A stretch of 64,000 nt of DNA from positions 59,140,561-59,204,560 of the forward strand of contig NC_052618.1 in assembly GCF_016545825.1 (NCBI RefSeq). Reading direction: 5' to 3'. The translations under genes and the position numbers were made by a program. The notes below the pieces were generated by a model. That model was not told the origin of the DNA. It saw nothing but the letters and a program-made list of their open reading frames with translations, and searched no databases. Positions within the stretch are counted from its first letter, which is position 1, and each line of letters begins with the position of its first letter. Shown in pieces: positions 1 through 15,362 of the stretch. This DNA is from Eucalyptus grandis (Eukaryota; Streptophyta; Magnoliopsida; Myrtales; Myrtaceae).

Positions 1-345
1 TTCTTCCTCAAGTTCAACATCCAGGGGAAGACCACAAAAATTACATAGAAATTCGTTCAATCCAAACCCTGAAGGACCCAAACCAAAAGGTTCGACCTTC
101 TAAGAGGTTCTAATCATGTAAATATCCAGCCAGGGCCTTGTTAATGGTATGGCAAGCAACGACAGTTAATTATACAGAAAAATACAAGTACAACATTCTT
201 CTGTCCCTAAAGTGAGTGAAGGGCTAGGAACAATTGTATAGGACTCAGAACAAGCATTGATACGAGAGAACAACATAAACAGTGGAGACTCTGATGCAAT
301 GACAGCTGCCAGAATTTGATGTATTGCTGATTTAAAGTGACATAC
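1..345. other. Left edge, no coding exon recognised
   Basis: This stretch follows the last recognisable RETICULATA-RELATED exon on the minus strand. The intron donor at 345 shows that at least one more exon must lie further left. I see no continuation of the family sequence in 1-345, so the terminal exon or exons are either outside the window or lost. Confidence 0.4.
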
Positions 346-2498
346 CAGAGATGCACCAGTCCCAACTACGAAAAGCTTGGCCCCATTACGCTGTACAACA
401 GAACAAGCCATTATAAGTTCTGATCTATAGTGAAACCATTTTGTCAAGTTGAACTAAGTGCACACACATACCACTATTGCACCTATTCTCTGCAACAATG
501 AGTAAGAGTTACCAGCCAGAGCAACCTGCGAGTAGATTGTCAAAGGAAATGAATTGTTATATACCATCCATTGTAGTTCAAAGAACTATCTAATGCCAAA
601 GTAAATGACCTGAAAAGCATTATCAGGACAGCCATAGAAGAATGTAGAAAGTGCTCCTGCGTTGATAGCGAGGGAGGTCGGAGAGAAACAGTGGGAGCAG
701 GAAGCCAGACCAGCATAAAATCTGCTATAATGGCCATCACCTGTCACTTAATAGAACGAGGATTACAAGGATGCCCAGAATGAGATTAAGAAGTGTATCT
801 TGCAATTTGATCAAATGAAGACTAAAATGAGTTAGGTGTGACACCAAAATCTCCATTGTAACCAGACGCTTTTCCCATTACTTAGCGGCCGAGCAAGATT
901 TCTCGTCAAACCAATGCCATTGGACTCGCTCAATGTTTGCAACATGACAAGTATATATTGAAACAAAGCATGGGGTCATCTAGACAAAATGGTTAGTAAA
1001 TTCTAAGATGATAACCACATAATATTCAAGAGAAACATCCATACCACATCTGCAAAAACAAAATCCAGCTCCTTTGTAAACCTTTCTCTTCGCCGCTCCA
1101 ACTCTGCAGCGCTCTGTAGAAATAGCCAAAAAGTACATGAACTCATTTTTGTATGTTGCATACTTCCACATCTTTATGGTGATTTCAGACTCCACTTAAC
1201 ATTACCGATGAATGGGAACCACAATTAAGAAATCCAAAGAATTACGTTCTACCAAAAGAAAGAAAAGAACAGAAACAGATCATGAACAGACCATAATTTC
1301 AAGTACTTGTTCAGTGATTTGTGCAGTGCCTTTCAGATTTTTAGAGTGTCTTCCATTACATTGACTTAAAAGTTTCAAACTTCACTAATCTTGATGGTTC
1401 AATGGATACCCTGAAAGAATTTTAAGCTGAGAATAGTCTCAGTAGTCACTTCTGGAGAAACGAGTCATAGTTCAGCGTGACCCAACAAAGCATGCGCATA
1501 AGTGCAGTATAAGCAGTGCTACAATCATAGGGAGAGCAACCTTGGTGAAGATGCCAACACCACACTCCATGGCAACCTTGGCCAAGAACAAATCATCGGC
1601 AAGTAGCCTCTCCCTGAATCCTCCAAACTGAAGCAACCACCGGAACACCGCCGACTTCTCAAGCTCCAAGTACCTCTCCACCACTGCTGCTGGCACCTTC
1701 CCCGCCTGTATAGCTGCACCCAAGTCCTTGGGTATGCTGTCCATTGTCCTCGAAACCTGATTGACCACAATCATATCCATGTAACATATAATATGAATTG
1801 ACCACAATCACATCCATGTCCATTCAAATTTAACCACAAGAGGAAAAAATAAGTCCTAGGATTAAAGGAGTGCAGTTGCTCTACCCATTGTAAGAAAATC
1901 AAACTGAGCAAAGTGTATATTTTTATTTGGAGCATGCACCAAAACATAGTCGAATGCATTCGCAAGGGTACATGCAAATCAACAATTTTAATGCTAACAT
2001 TTTAAGATATGACCAAATGTAACTCTTTATTAAGCTAGATAGATTATATTCAAGCATCTAACAGGAGCGTCACTAATCTTAGCATCTCTAGCATTATCGA
2101 TGTAACGTTTCGGCATGAACTTGTACACGCGGTATTACTGCCTTTATTCATGGATGCAGTTTGTAGGGGGCTACCTCAGCTAAAGCAAGAAGAGCCTCAA
2201 TTCTGTTGCGGGAGCCATCGCCACCGCCACCGCCACCGCCACCTCCTTTTCCACCTCCGCCACTTCCACCAGGGCCACCCCCGTCGCCAGAGTAGAGAAT
2301 GGGTGAGAGGCGGCGGCTACGGGGGATAGCAGAGGAATGATGTGCGGGGGAAGTGGAGACCAACTGCCCAGAGCTCACACGGCGTGTCACGATCATGAAG
2401 CTGTGAGAGGGAGAGTGGGGATGGTGGTGGTTATGAGCCGTTAACGAGAAAGAGGGAGACTGCGGAGAGAGGCTTGACGAGAAAATGGCGAAAGCCAT
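346..2498 (-). CDS. RETICULATA-RELATED (DUF3411) plastid envelope protein, partial, one frameshift
   Basis: Six exons are read on the minus strand: 2498-2175, 1756-1541, 1113-1045, 740-610, 525-472 and 390-346, all with GT-AG borders. The start is the ATG at 2498, which opens a Ser/His-rich chloroplast-transit-like leader followed by a poly-Gly stretch. The family core follows: LAKVAMECGVGIFTK, then a charged helix ending FTKELDFVFADV, then MAIIADFMLVWLPAPTVSLR, then LLQRIGAI and RNGAKLFVVGTGASL. Known members act at the chloroplast inner envelope and influence leaf mesophyll development. Every exon is a multiple of three except 740-610 (131 bp). There the frame changes after SLRPP, at about 671-676, where a C run is one base short of what the downstream AINAGAL..FFYGCPDNAFQ frame requires. 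The gene is truncated by the window edge. The family call is secure. Whether the frameshift is real or a consensus error is open. Confidence 0.85.
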
Positions 2499-2519
2499 GT
2501 TTCTTGATGAGTCTGGGTT

Positions 2520-3180
2520 TGCGTGAGACGGAGGGAGAGAATCACACAAACCCAAACCAACAGCGAACACCTCCCCACAGAGAGAGAGAGCGAGCTGTAC
2601 AGTAATGATGAGAGCTCTCTCTCTGTACTGCAGTGGTGAGAGGCATGACAATGGGAGGGAGAGCAAAAATTGGTGGCCATTTGTTTCTAGGTAGTGGTCC
2701 CACCTCAGTATGACTTTTCAAGAAAGAAGACGATCCACAGATTTTTTGTCACTCCCCTTCTTCGGATGGTGAACTAGTGGCTGCAAATTCTGGTCTTTTT
2801 AATCAGACGATCCCCACCCCCACCCATATAAAAAAAAAAAAGCCTCAGAAAGTCGGGGAACTAATAAGCAAGTCTGGAAGAAAAGGTTAAGGTTATTTAC
2901 AGACGTGGTCCGATGAACTATGTTGATATATTTCTGCTGCCAAAAAAGAAATATCCTTATTATTAAGAAAAACGGAGCATGGGATATTAATGATTGAACA
3001 GAGTAGCTGCTGACCTTTGAGATACTGATTCTCATAGGGAACAAGGTCCATCTTGCTGAGCTCTCATTCTTTTTTCTTCCCGTATCACCATTGCAACAGA
3101 GGACAACTAGAGATGTGCAGCTGCTGAAGCGAGGGAAACAGGCCGGCTTTGGAAAGGAAGCAAGGACAGGGCAGTTGAAG
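2520..3180. repeat. Direct repeat D, copy 1 (divergent intergenic region)
   Basis: This block is nearly identical to 3980-4629, in the same orientation. Copy 1 begins 22 bp upstream of the RETICULATA-RELATED start codon. Copy 2 ends just upstream of the carboxypeptidase start. Together they mark the ancestral head-to-head promoter region of the two genes, now duplicated. Copy 1 contains a GA-rich leader (2580-2625) and a short poly-A run (2828-2840). No coding capacity is credible here. Confidence 0.85.
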
Positions 3181-3206
3181 AGATTCATACACTAAAGGGA
3201 GGCAAG

Positions 3207-3979
3207 TTTTTGAAAGCCTCTGGAAGATAGATATTTCAGGGTCGGAAGATCTCCAACAGTGAAGCTTGTCAAAGAAGCAGGAAGCAGCAGAGGCCATACC
3301 TTTCTCACCTGCTGACTTGAATTGTGCAAACTCATCGAAAATGTGCTCGAATATTGTGACATTCTTTCTCCAGAGTAAGGTTAAGTTTGTGGGAGGCCCT
3401 TCAATGGAAAAGTTGACAACCCTGCACATTTAATTATCCATAATTGTAGAAGACAACTGAGGTTTCACATGTGATTCGGCAGCATAATGAGTTTATTGCA
3501 GTCATATATCAATATCCATAGCTCCCTAAGGCTGGGGGTAGGAAATCCTCCTTCGACAGAGTAAATAAGCTTGGGACACAGCTAATCCTAACCTTTTTTA
3601 AAAACTGTTGAGGTCAAGCACGCCCCCGGGTATGGAACTCAGGTTCAGCCAGCTGAGGACAGTTTAATATCTAAACGACTTAGGGAAGTGAGATTTTGTG
3701 TTGAACCTACCTCCTCACGACAAAGAGATCAGCTCTTTGCTGCCACATATCTTTGTTGGAAATCCGTTGAAAATGATGAAAAAATAATATCAAAATATGT
3801 TAAGCGTGCAAATACCCGACGTTAAAGATTATTTCGCCCCTGAAGTACAAAGACTTTGTGAAATAGGTACCTTCTTCTTTAATCCTCCCAAAATAATGAA
3901 ATGAACATGAGCAATGTTATGTATATAACCCAAATAAGAAATAAAATACATGTAAAGACAAAAAAGAATATTCTTGTTT
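3207..3979 (-). repeat. Duplicated block X, copy 1, with an unassigned exon-like segment
   Basis: The block matches 8699-10294 apart from a transposon inserted in the second copy. Its minus strand from about 3424 to 3207 holds an open, protein-like segment with the motifs NLTLLWRKNVTIFEHIFDEF and DPEISIFQRL. Its conservation between the copies suggests an exon of an old gene. I do not recognise the family. In copy 2 the same segment is frameshifted. The right end of the block joins directly to repeat D at about 3979 within a TTTTG microhomology, which looks like a tandem-duplication junction. Confidence 0.6.
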
Positions 3980-4629
3980 TGCGTGAGACGGAGGGAGAGA
4001 ATCACACAAACCCAAACCAACAGCGAACACCTCCACACAGAGAGAGAGAGCTGTACAGTAGTGATGAGAGATGGTGAGAGGCATGACAATGGGAGGGAAG
4101 CAAAAATTGGTGGCCATTTGTTGTTTCTGGGTAGTGGTCCCACCTCAGTATGACTTTTCAAGAAAGAAGAGGATCCGCAGATTTTTGTCACTCCCCTTCT
4201 TCGGATGGTGAACTAGTGGCTGCAAATTCTGGTCTTTTTAATCAGACGATGCCCACCCCCACCCATATATATTTAAAAAAAAAAAAAAAAAGCCTCAGAA
4301 AGTCGGGGAACTAGTAAGCAAATCTGGAAGAAAAGGTTAAGGTTATTTACAGACGTGGTCCAATGAACTACGTTGATATATTTCTGCTGCCAAAAAAGAA
4401 ATATCCTTATTATCAAGAAAAACGGAGCTTGGGATATTAATGATGAACAGAGTAGCTGCTGACCTATGAGATACTGATTCTCATAGGGAGCAAGGTCCAT
4501 CTTGCTGAGCTCTCATTCTTTCTTCTTCCCGTATCACCATTGCAACAGAGGACAACTAGAGATGTGCAGCTGCTGGAAGCAGGGAAACAGGCCGGCTTTG
4601 GAAAGGAAGCAAGGACAGGGCAGTTGAAG
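3980..4629. repeat. Direct repeat D, copy 2 (carboxypeptidase promoter and leader)
   Basis: Second copy of the block at 2520-3180, with small indels (a shorter GA tract and a longer A run at about 4271-4290). It forms the immediate upstream region of the carboxypeptidase gene, whose ATG lies at 4648. A relic of the RETICULATA-RELATED 5' leader is therefore embedded in this promoter, pointing left with no gene behind it. Confidence 0.85.
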
Positions 4630-4647
4630 AAGCTGAGAGCAGAAAGA

Positions 4648-8570
<3,923 letters not shown>

Positions 8571-8698
8571 ACCCTCAAGTGCTTGAAGATGATGGTTTAG
8601 AGCCCAAGGACTCACTTTTCTCCCCCATTTTCTCTCTCTTTCTTTACTAATTAATAAGGGCGTGCATGTAATCCTTTAGTTATTTAGAAATTCCAGAA

Positions 8699-10294
8699 CT
8701 TTTGAAAACCTCTGGAAGATAGATATTTCAGGGTCGGAAAATCTCCAACTGTCATGCTTGTCAAAGAGGTAGTATGCAGTGGAGGCCACACCTTTCTCAC
8801 CAGCTGACTTTAAATTGTGCAAACTCATCGAAAATGTGCTCGAATATTGTGACATTCTTTCTCCAGAGTAAGGTTAAGTTCGTGGGAGGCCCTTCAAGTT
8901 GACAATCTACACATTTAATCATGAGATAAGTGCTGTAAAAGTCCTAAAACTTGTTACGAAAATGCAATTAATTTTTAAAACTTATAAAAAGTGCAATCAA
9001 GTTCTAAAATTTGTCAAATTATTTCAATCGAGTCTTAAAATTAATACCATTAGCCTTTTTAACCAAAAATGTTGACGTAGTTAGACTGACGTGGCCTTTT
9101 AAATAATTTTTATATTTTCAGATGGCTTTTTAAATTATTTTTTATTCAATTTTTTAAAAATAAATTTAAAAACTAAAAAGAAAAGTTAAAATTTATTTTT
9201 AAAAATTATTTAAAAGAAAATAAAATAAAATCAGCGGCTCCTCCCCGCCGCCACCCATCGCCAAAGGGGCTGATGACGATCACCAGCCCGGGCGGGGTGG
9301 CGCCTCGCCGACCCTCGCCTAGGGCCGCGAGGCCTCACCTGGCTAGGCGGGGCGGCCACTCTCACCTAGGGCCGGTGACTATCTCTCGATCCCTCCAACG
9401 ATGGGCGGCGGCGGCGGGGGGAGGAGCTGCTGATTTTATTTTCTTTAAACATTTTTAAATTAACTTTTCTTTTTAGTTTTTAAATCTAATTTTAAAAAAA
9501 ATGAATAAAAAAAAAATCTAAGTGAAAAATGAAAAAATATTTAAAATGCCATGTCGGCATTTTTAACGGAAAAAAAGCTAATAGTGTTAACTTTAGGACT
9601 CAATTGAAATAATTTGATAAGTTTTAGGATTTGATTGTACTTTTTACTTATTTTAGGACTTAATTGTATTTTCATAACAAGTTTTAAGACTTTTACAACA
9701 CTTACCCCTTTAATCATCCATAATTGTCGAAGAGAAGTGAGGTTTTACATGTGATTCAGCAGCATAATGAGTTTATTGCAGTCATATTTCCATAGCTCCC
9801 TAAGGCTGGAGGTAGGAAATCCTCCTTCGACAGAGCAAGAAAGCTTGGGACACAGCTAATCCTAACCTTTTTTAAAAACTGTAGAGGTCAAGCACGCCCC
9901 CCGGGTATGGAACTCAGGTTCAGCCAGCTGAGGACAGTTTAATATCTAAACGACTTAGGGAAGTGAGATTTTGTGTTGAACCTACCTCCTCATGACAAAG
10001 AGATCAGCTCTTTGCTGCCACATATCTTTGTTGGAAAAAATATTAAATAATATGAAAAATAAGAATCGTTGGAAATATGTTGAAAATGATGAAAAAATAA
10101 TATCAAAATACGTTAAGCGTGCGAGTATTGACGTTGAGGATTATTTCGCCCCTGAAGGACAAAGATTTGGTGAAATAGGTATCTTCTTCTTTAATCCTCA
10201 CAAAATAATAAAATGAAGATGAGCAACCTTATACGCATAACCCAAATAAGAAATAAAATATATGCAAAAACAAAAAAAGAATATTCTTATTTTG
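8699..10294. repeat. Duplicated block X, copy 2, interrupted by a Mutator-like element
   Basis: Second copy of the block at 3207-3979, lying directly 3' of the carboxypeptidase gene. Comparison with copy 1 gives the empty site of the element at 8923-9708. The exon-like segment on its minus strand (about 8910-8699) is present but frameshifted. The copy also has about 35 extra bases near 10040-10075. Confidence 0.8.
8923..9708. mobile_element. Non-autonomous Mutator-like element, 9-bp TSD (TTTAATCAT)
   Basis: Perfect 9-bp direct repeats TTTAATCAT flank it at 8914-8922 and 9709-9717. The terminal inverted repeats exceed 130 bp. The left arm starts with GATAAGTGCTGTAAAAGTCC-type sequence and the right arm mirrors it. 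The centre (about 9234-9430) is very GC-rich and is flanked by AT-rich arms. No transposase is encoded. The uninterrupted paralogous site in block X copy 1 (about 3425-3440) confirms the insertion. Confidence 0.9.
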
Positions 10295-10640
10295 AAATAT
10301 ATATCACTTTTTTATCATATTCGGAAAAACAATTTATAAGTAAAAGAAATCAAACCGCTTTTCATAATCAATTCTTGCATTTATTTGAAAAAACGTTATG
10401 AATTCATTGCAAATTAATAGATGAAACTGTTATTGAGCCATTATTGAAAACCGTTATAGATTAATGGTGGACAAAAACCATTACATATTGATGATCCTAA
10501 ATCTGTTAAAAAACGGTAACTTCCAATATTTCTGAACATATTGAAATCTACCACGATCTTTCTAGCTTCCACTAGTCTTTAGCCGCTGCTCATACTTCTT
10601 TTGCTGGAGCCGAGGTTGATGCTATTTGCTAAGACTTAAG

Positions 10641-11175
10641 GGCTGCGTTTGGTAGTCCGGATTTGAGTCTGGATAGGATAATTTGTTATCCTATCCAATG
10701 TTTGGGAATGTCCACCGGATCGGACAAACCCGGATACATCCGGATAAAACGCTGGATAAAAAATCCGGGGGAGGGGGTGGGATAAGCCTGGATTGGATAA
10801 GAATTTTTTTTAAGGAAAGAAAGAACTTAACAAAAAGAGAATATATCATAAGCATCTACGTCAAATGGATGCCTCCGTCTCTCCGATTCATTGTCAATCC
10901 TCTTCTTCCACTTCTTCTCCCATCTTCGCATCTCGCCGTTTTCAATGGTGGCCACAATTCCTAGATCTAGGCTTTTCCATGGCATTTAATTAATTGAATT
11001 TTCTATTTTTTAATTTTATAATTTAATTCAATATCATATTTATTTTTTAATCTTATCCTGAAGTGCGCCAAACACTTGATAGGATTAGATATGTCCGCCT
11101 TTATTATCCAGAGGATTTAATATCCTACTTTATCCTATCATATCCTGATTATTATCCCGACGACCAAACGTAGCC
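10641..11175. mobile_element. MITE with GGCTGCGTTTGGT-type inverted ends
   Basis: The left end reads GGCTGCGTTTGGTAGTCCGG, and the reverse complement of the right end reads GGCTACGTTTGGTCGTCGGG. Subterminal regions are rich in GGATAGGATA-like phrases in inverted orientation. The ends resemble PIF/Harbinger MITEs, but the flanking TTA/TAA duplication is not clear (AAG is present on both sides), so the superfamily is tentative. No coding capacity. Confidence 0.75.
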
Positions 11176-12338
11176 AAGGAGTTTAGCCAATTGCTTGCTC
11201 GTAAACCATTTCTTGCCGATTGAGAACCATGATCTTCCTCCACTTGCCCAGCTCCGGTTCGATCCCTAGCCTCTCTCGCCGCCGTAGGAGGCTGAGCAGC
11301 TCCCAAAAGGCCCAATCTATCGAACAACGCCCGGAGGAACACGCCGAGGCGAAGCTCGCCAACCGCCATTTGGCTTCACTCCAACTGCGCAGTGGAAGAT
11401 GAAAATCAAGGCGAAGAAGGTGGAAAGAGCGAGGCACTCGGCAGTGGCGAAACTTGATGGAAGAGAGATCAACAATGTGAAGACGAGTGTATGACATCGT
11501 AGGAGGAGATTCTGTCGGAGTAGTTTGAGAGTCGAGAGCATTGATTCAATCCCAGGTCTGCTGCTTCTACTTTGACCTCCGTTCCCAACTTCTGAAAGAA
11601 AGGAGAAAGTGCAAGTGCAACTTGGATTGAGAGATTCACATTCTTCAAGTGAAAGTCAAGAGCCTGCGTGAACCAGAGCAACTTCTCAGCTGACACGCTC
11701 GGGTGTCGTCAGTTGTGAGTTATGATCATGAATTTCATGTCATTTCTTTCGATCATGCACGAATTCTTTCTCACTGCGTACTCATTCCTTCCTCCATTTT
11801 CACATTTCGATTCAAAACTAGCAGAGTTCTTGACCATTTCGAGCCGGAAGTTAATCAGACGTCGACATAAGAAGAAGCATGCAATGCGAATTGGTGAGCT
11901 ACGAAATTTGTATAGCATTTTATATAAGCAGATTTCCTGTGTAGAATTTTGGTTCTCCTTAATAGAATTCCAAGTTCTAAACCACTAATTCCATCACGTC
12001 ATACAAGGATGAGCAACCCGACTGACATTTTTAAGCGAGAAGCCTTTTGACATGCCGTTTCTTTCGCATAAATTTGAATGAACATAAATAATTGTCAGCT
12101 AAAATTCACTCGAAATAATAATATTCTTTTTCTAACAAAAAGAAAAATACTGAATAAAAAGGCCCCAAAAAAGGAAAAAGATAAAAAGGAAGGAACCAAG
12201 GAAGTAAATTTCAGTGTATACAGAGAGAGAAACAGGATAACAGCTCCTCTCTCTTATCCCATCACCTTCCCCTGCCCATCGGCGCTCCTCCTCTCTCTCT
12301 CTCTCTCTAAGCCAGAGCACCAGGACCCAGAAAGAAAA
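11176..12338. other. Unassigned stretch upstream of plastid L1
   Basis: The left part (11180-11700) has exon-like base composition and short open frames on both strands, but I recognise no family and no consistent intron structure. The right part includes the L1 promoter and leader, with a CT-rich tract at about 12287-12308 just upstream of the start codon. Nothing else is supportable. Confidence 0.4.
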
Positions 12339-13644
12339 ATGGCGTCTTGCGCCGCGCCGTCGCCGTCGCCGGTAGCCCTAGGGCGCCGGTCGCCGTCCTC
12401 CGCCCTGTCCGCGGCTCAGGAGCCCGCCCCCTCCCTCCTGTCCTTCAAGAACCACCACCACCACCGCCCTTCCTTCCTCTCCCCCTTGATCCTCAACTCC
12501 CTCAACTTCTGCTGCGCGGATGATCCCAGGACCAGGCTCCACGGCGGCTCCTCCCTCGGCCTCATGGTCGCCGCCGCCGTCGCCGCCGCCGCCGAGGCGG
12601 AGGTGGCCGAGGAGGGCGCGGAAGGCGCGGATGAACCCAAGGAAGGCGCCGCCGCCGTGGCCACCGTCGCCCCGCGCAAGCCCAAGAAAGGGAAAGCCGC
12701 TTTGCTGCTCAAGAGGGACAGAGTACGTTGTCATGAGCGTCGCCAATTGCGGTTGCGTTCTTGTTACTGGCTTGATTGCTCGGTTTCTTGTGTCGGCACT
12801 TGTTCCTTGGCTCAACTGTTGAATTCGAGTGCTTTGCCTATGAGGAAGAAAGATGATTCTTGATTAGAGGGACGGCTAAGTTCGCTTCCATGGCTGCGAA
12901 ATTGTCATAACAAAACAAGTGATTTGAGCCTAGCAGAATTATCCTGCTAGTCATTACAAAAGTGCGCACTTGAAATTTAGTTGTGGAAGGATTAGAAGAA
13001 AGAGCCTCTTTAACTCATTTCATGGTTTGTTGGTTTTGTTCTCCCTTGATGAGCTTATGATTTTTATGATGTTTTCATCGTTTGTCTTGCTTCTTTTTTT
13101 CCTTTTTAATCTCTGATTTTTGTTGTTGGATAGTTGAAAAAATCAAGTAAAGATTTTTATGAGAAGTAGGACCCCTGAGTTCGGTTTTTTAATTTTCTCT
13201 TTCTGAAATTCTCAGAGCTCTTTCTTATGATTTACAATAAGATCAACCAGCCGATGCCTCGGCACCCGTTATACGTCCAAATTGCAGAGCTCAAGTCATG
13301 TTCATATAGTTGCTCTTCTCAAAGTTTTCACAAGCATTCTGTCATTGTAACTTCATCTGGCTTGCCCTGGTTAATCTACTTCTTTTAAATGGCAGACTAG
13401 GTCGAAGAGATTCTTGGAAATTCAGAAACTCAGAGAAAACAAAAAGGAGTATGACCTGAATACTGCAATTTCCTTGCTGAAAGAGACGGCTAATAGCAAG
13501 TTTGTTGAAACTACTGAAGCCCATTTCCGGCTGAACATCGACCCTAAGTACAATGATCAGCAGCTGAGGGCGACTGTGAGTTTCTCTTGCTCGCTTCATA
13601 ACTTGAACTCATGTTTCTGTGAAATAGATATTCCTCACAGTCCA

Positions 13645-13682
<38 letters not shown>

Positions 13683-15362
13683 GGTGAACTTACCCAAAGG
13701 AACTGGACAGACTGTCAAAGTGGCCGTGCTTACTCAAGGTGGTGGCTCAATCCTCAGTATCATTTTGCTTATTAAGCCGACTCATGCTTTAATGAATGAT
13801 GGTGAACTCAGAACTGTCATTATATTATCCCTTGTCATCTGAACCGCATATCAAGCATTGGCTTGGAAGTAAACACACTTGATGAATTTTCCCTGGACAA
13901 CAACATAGTTGTCATTGGTTTGACTCATCACGGAGGTGCTGATCATCTGTAGGTGAAAAGTTTGATGAGGCGAAGAATGCAGGAGCAGATTTGGTTGGAG
14001 GAGAGGACTTGATAGAACAGATCAAGGGAGGATTCATGGATTTTGACAAATTAATTGCTTCCCCAGATATGATGCCCAAGGTGCTTTTCTGCTGTTTATT
14101 TGACTGATTATTTGTTTGCCTGAAGTTCTGCTTCCATGTGCTTGAAGAAACTTCTAAATCTCGTCTGAGTAAAAACTCTGAAGAAACATGTGTTCTCCCT
14201 ACAATAAGTTGTTCTGACAACTTGCAAATCTTTGATAAGCATGTAATTTTGCGTTGATACTGGTGGCTTATCTCATGTTATATGTGATGATGACGGTTCA
14301 GAGGGAATTCAACTTTTAAGGGGTGTCTGGGTGTGTGTTTTAAACATTTCTCAGGATTTGGTAGCTTCATTGGAAAGCTGAAGTAGAAATTGCCTTTCTC
14401 TGATAGTGTTTTAGCCAGCCTTATTTGATATGCCTGCAAAATATTCGTGTGCGTTTGGTAGAGAAGGAAACTGAAGGTTAATCTAGCTGATCTTTAACTG
14501 GTGATTTTTGTGCATGGGCTTCTTGTTAAACTTATGTCAGGAACTTGCTATCTGTGCACATGTCTGAGCTATGAGATTTCTGGTTCATATTTTCATGAAG
14601 TGTTTGCTGTGTGTCAGGTTGCCAGTTTAGGAAAGCTTCTGGGACCACGAGGACTCATGCCAAATCCAAAAGCTGGCACAGTGACGACTAACATACCTCA
14701 GGTATAGTCAAACAGGCAAATTTCCATGCTTTTTTCTTCTTCAGTGAATGCATCAGATGAACTAACCATTTCATTTGTTATTTTGTGAACTCTGTCAAGA
14801 GGAAGTCCATAAAACACATAATTGCTTGATTTATTGATGAGATATAGAAAGTAAAAAGTTGTTTGTGCATCCTATGATCTATTGAGAGAGTAGCCGCAAG
14901 GTTAGTATATGTGGCATTGTTGGTTCTTTTAATTAGCTGAAACGTAATTATACAGGCTTCCTGGTAGGTAAGGTAGGAGGAATGACTTAGCCGAATTGTT
15001 ATTTCAGGCCATTGCAGAATTTAAGCAGGGAAAGGTTGAATATAGGGCGGACAAGACTGGGATTGTTCACATACCTTTTGGAAAAGTTGATTTTTCCGAA
15101 GAAGACCTCCTCGTGAATTTTCTTGCTGCAGTAGTATGTTCTCATGCTCCTACTCCTGTAAGATGAGTTGTTTCATCATCGTGCTGATGGTAATACTAAA
15201 TACCTGTTGTTGTTTCTTCTACAGAAATCTATAGAAGCAAACAAGCCATCCGGTGCAAAAGGAGTGTATTGGAAAAGTGCACACATATGCTCCTCGATGG
15301 GGCCATCTATCCGGTTAAACATAAGGGAGATGCTTGATTACAAGCCCCCATCAATTGCCTAA
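12339..15362 (+). CDS. Plastid 50S ribosomal protein L1 (uL1c), nuclear encoded
   Basis: Seven exons in a continuous frame: 12339-12722, 13396-13575, 13684-13738, 13953-14080, 14618-14701, 15008-15133 and 15225-15362 (TAA), giving 364 codons. The ATG at 12339 opens a Ser/Ala/Pro-rich chloroplast transit peptide followed by an acidic Ala/Glu linker and a basic KPKKGKAAL segment. The L1 domain follows: [32 protein letters not shown], and the family signature [18 protein letters not shown] (exon 5), then [11 protein letters not shown] and [15 protein letters not shown]. The protein forms the L1 stalk of the chloroplast ribosome, which handles deacylated tRNA exit. An upstream in-frame ATG at 12078 exists, but 12339 is preferred because it begins the transit peptide. 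All introns are GT-AG. No lesion is seen, which makes this the clearest intact gene in the window. Confidence 0.95.
13650..13681 (+). repeat. (CT)16 microsatellite at the L1 intron 2 acceptor
   Basis: An uninterrupted CT run is followed immediately by TAG and exon 3 (13684). It serves as the polypyrimidine tract of the 3' splice site and may vary in length between alleles. Confidence 0.9.

Noticed and set aside
10633..11180. Confident Harbinger assignment of the 10.6-kb MITE
   Set aside because: The ends fit but no TTA/TAA duplication is visible, so the superfamily is left tentative.
12078..12338. Upstream in-frame ATG for plastid L1
   Set aside because: The extension is Lys/Asn-rich and runs through a CT leader. 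The transit peptide begins cleanly at 12339.
12378..12815. Antisense open frame opposite plastid L1 exon 1
   Set aside because: It is the mirror of the GC-rich transit peptide exon.
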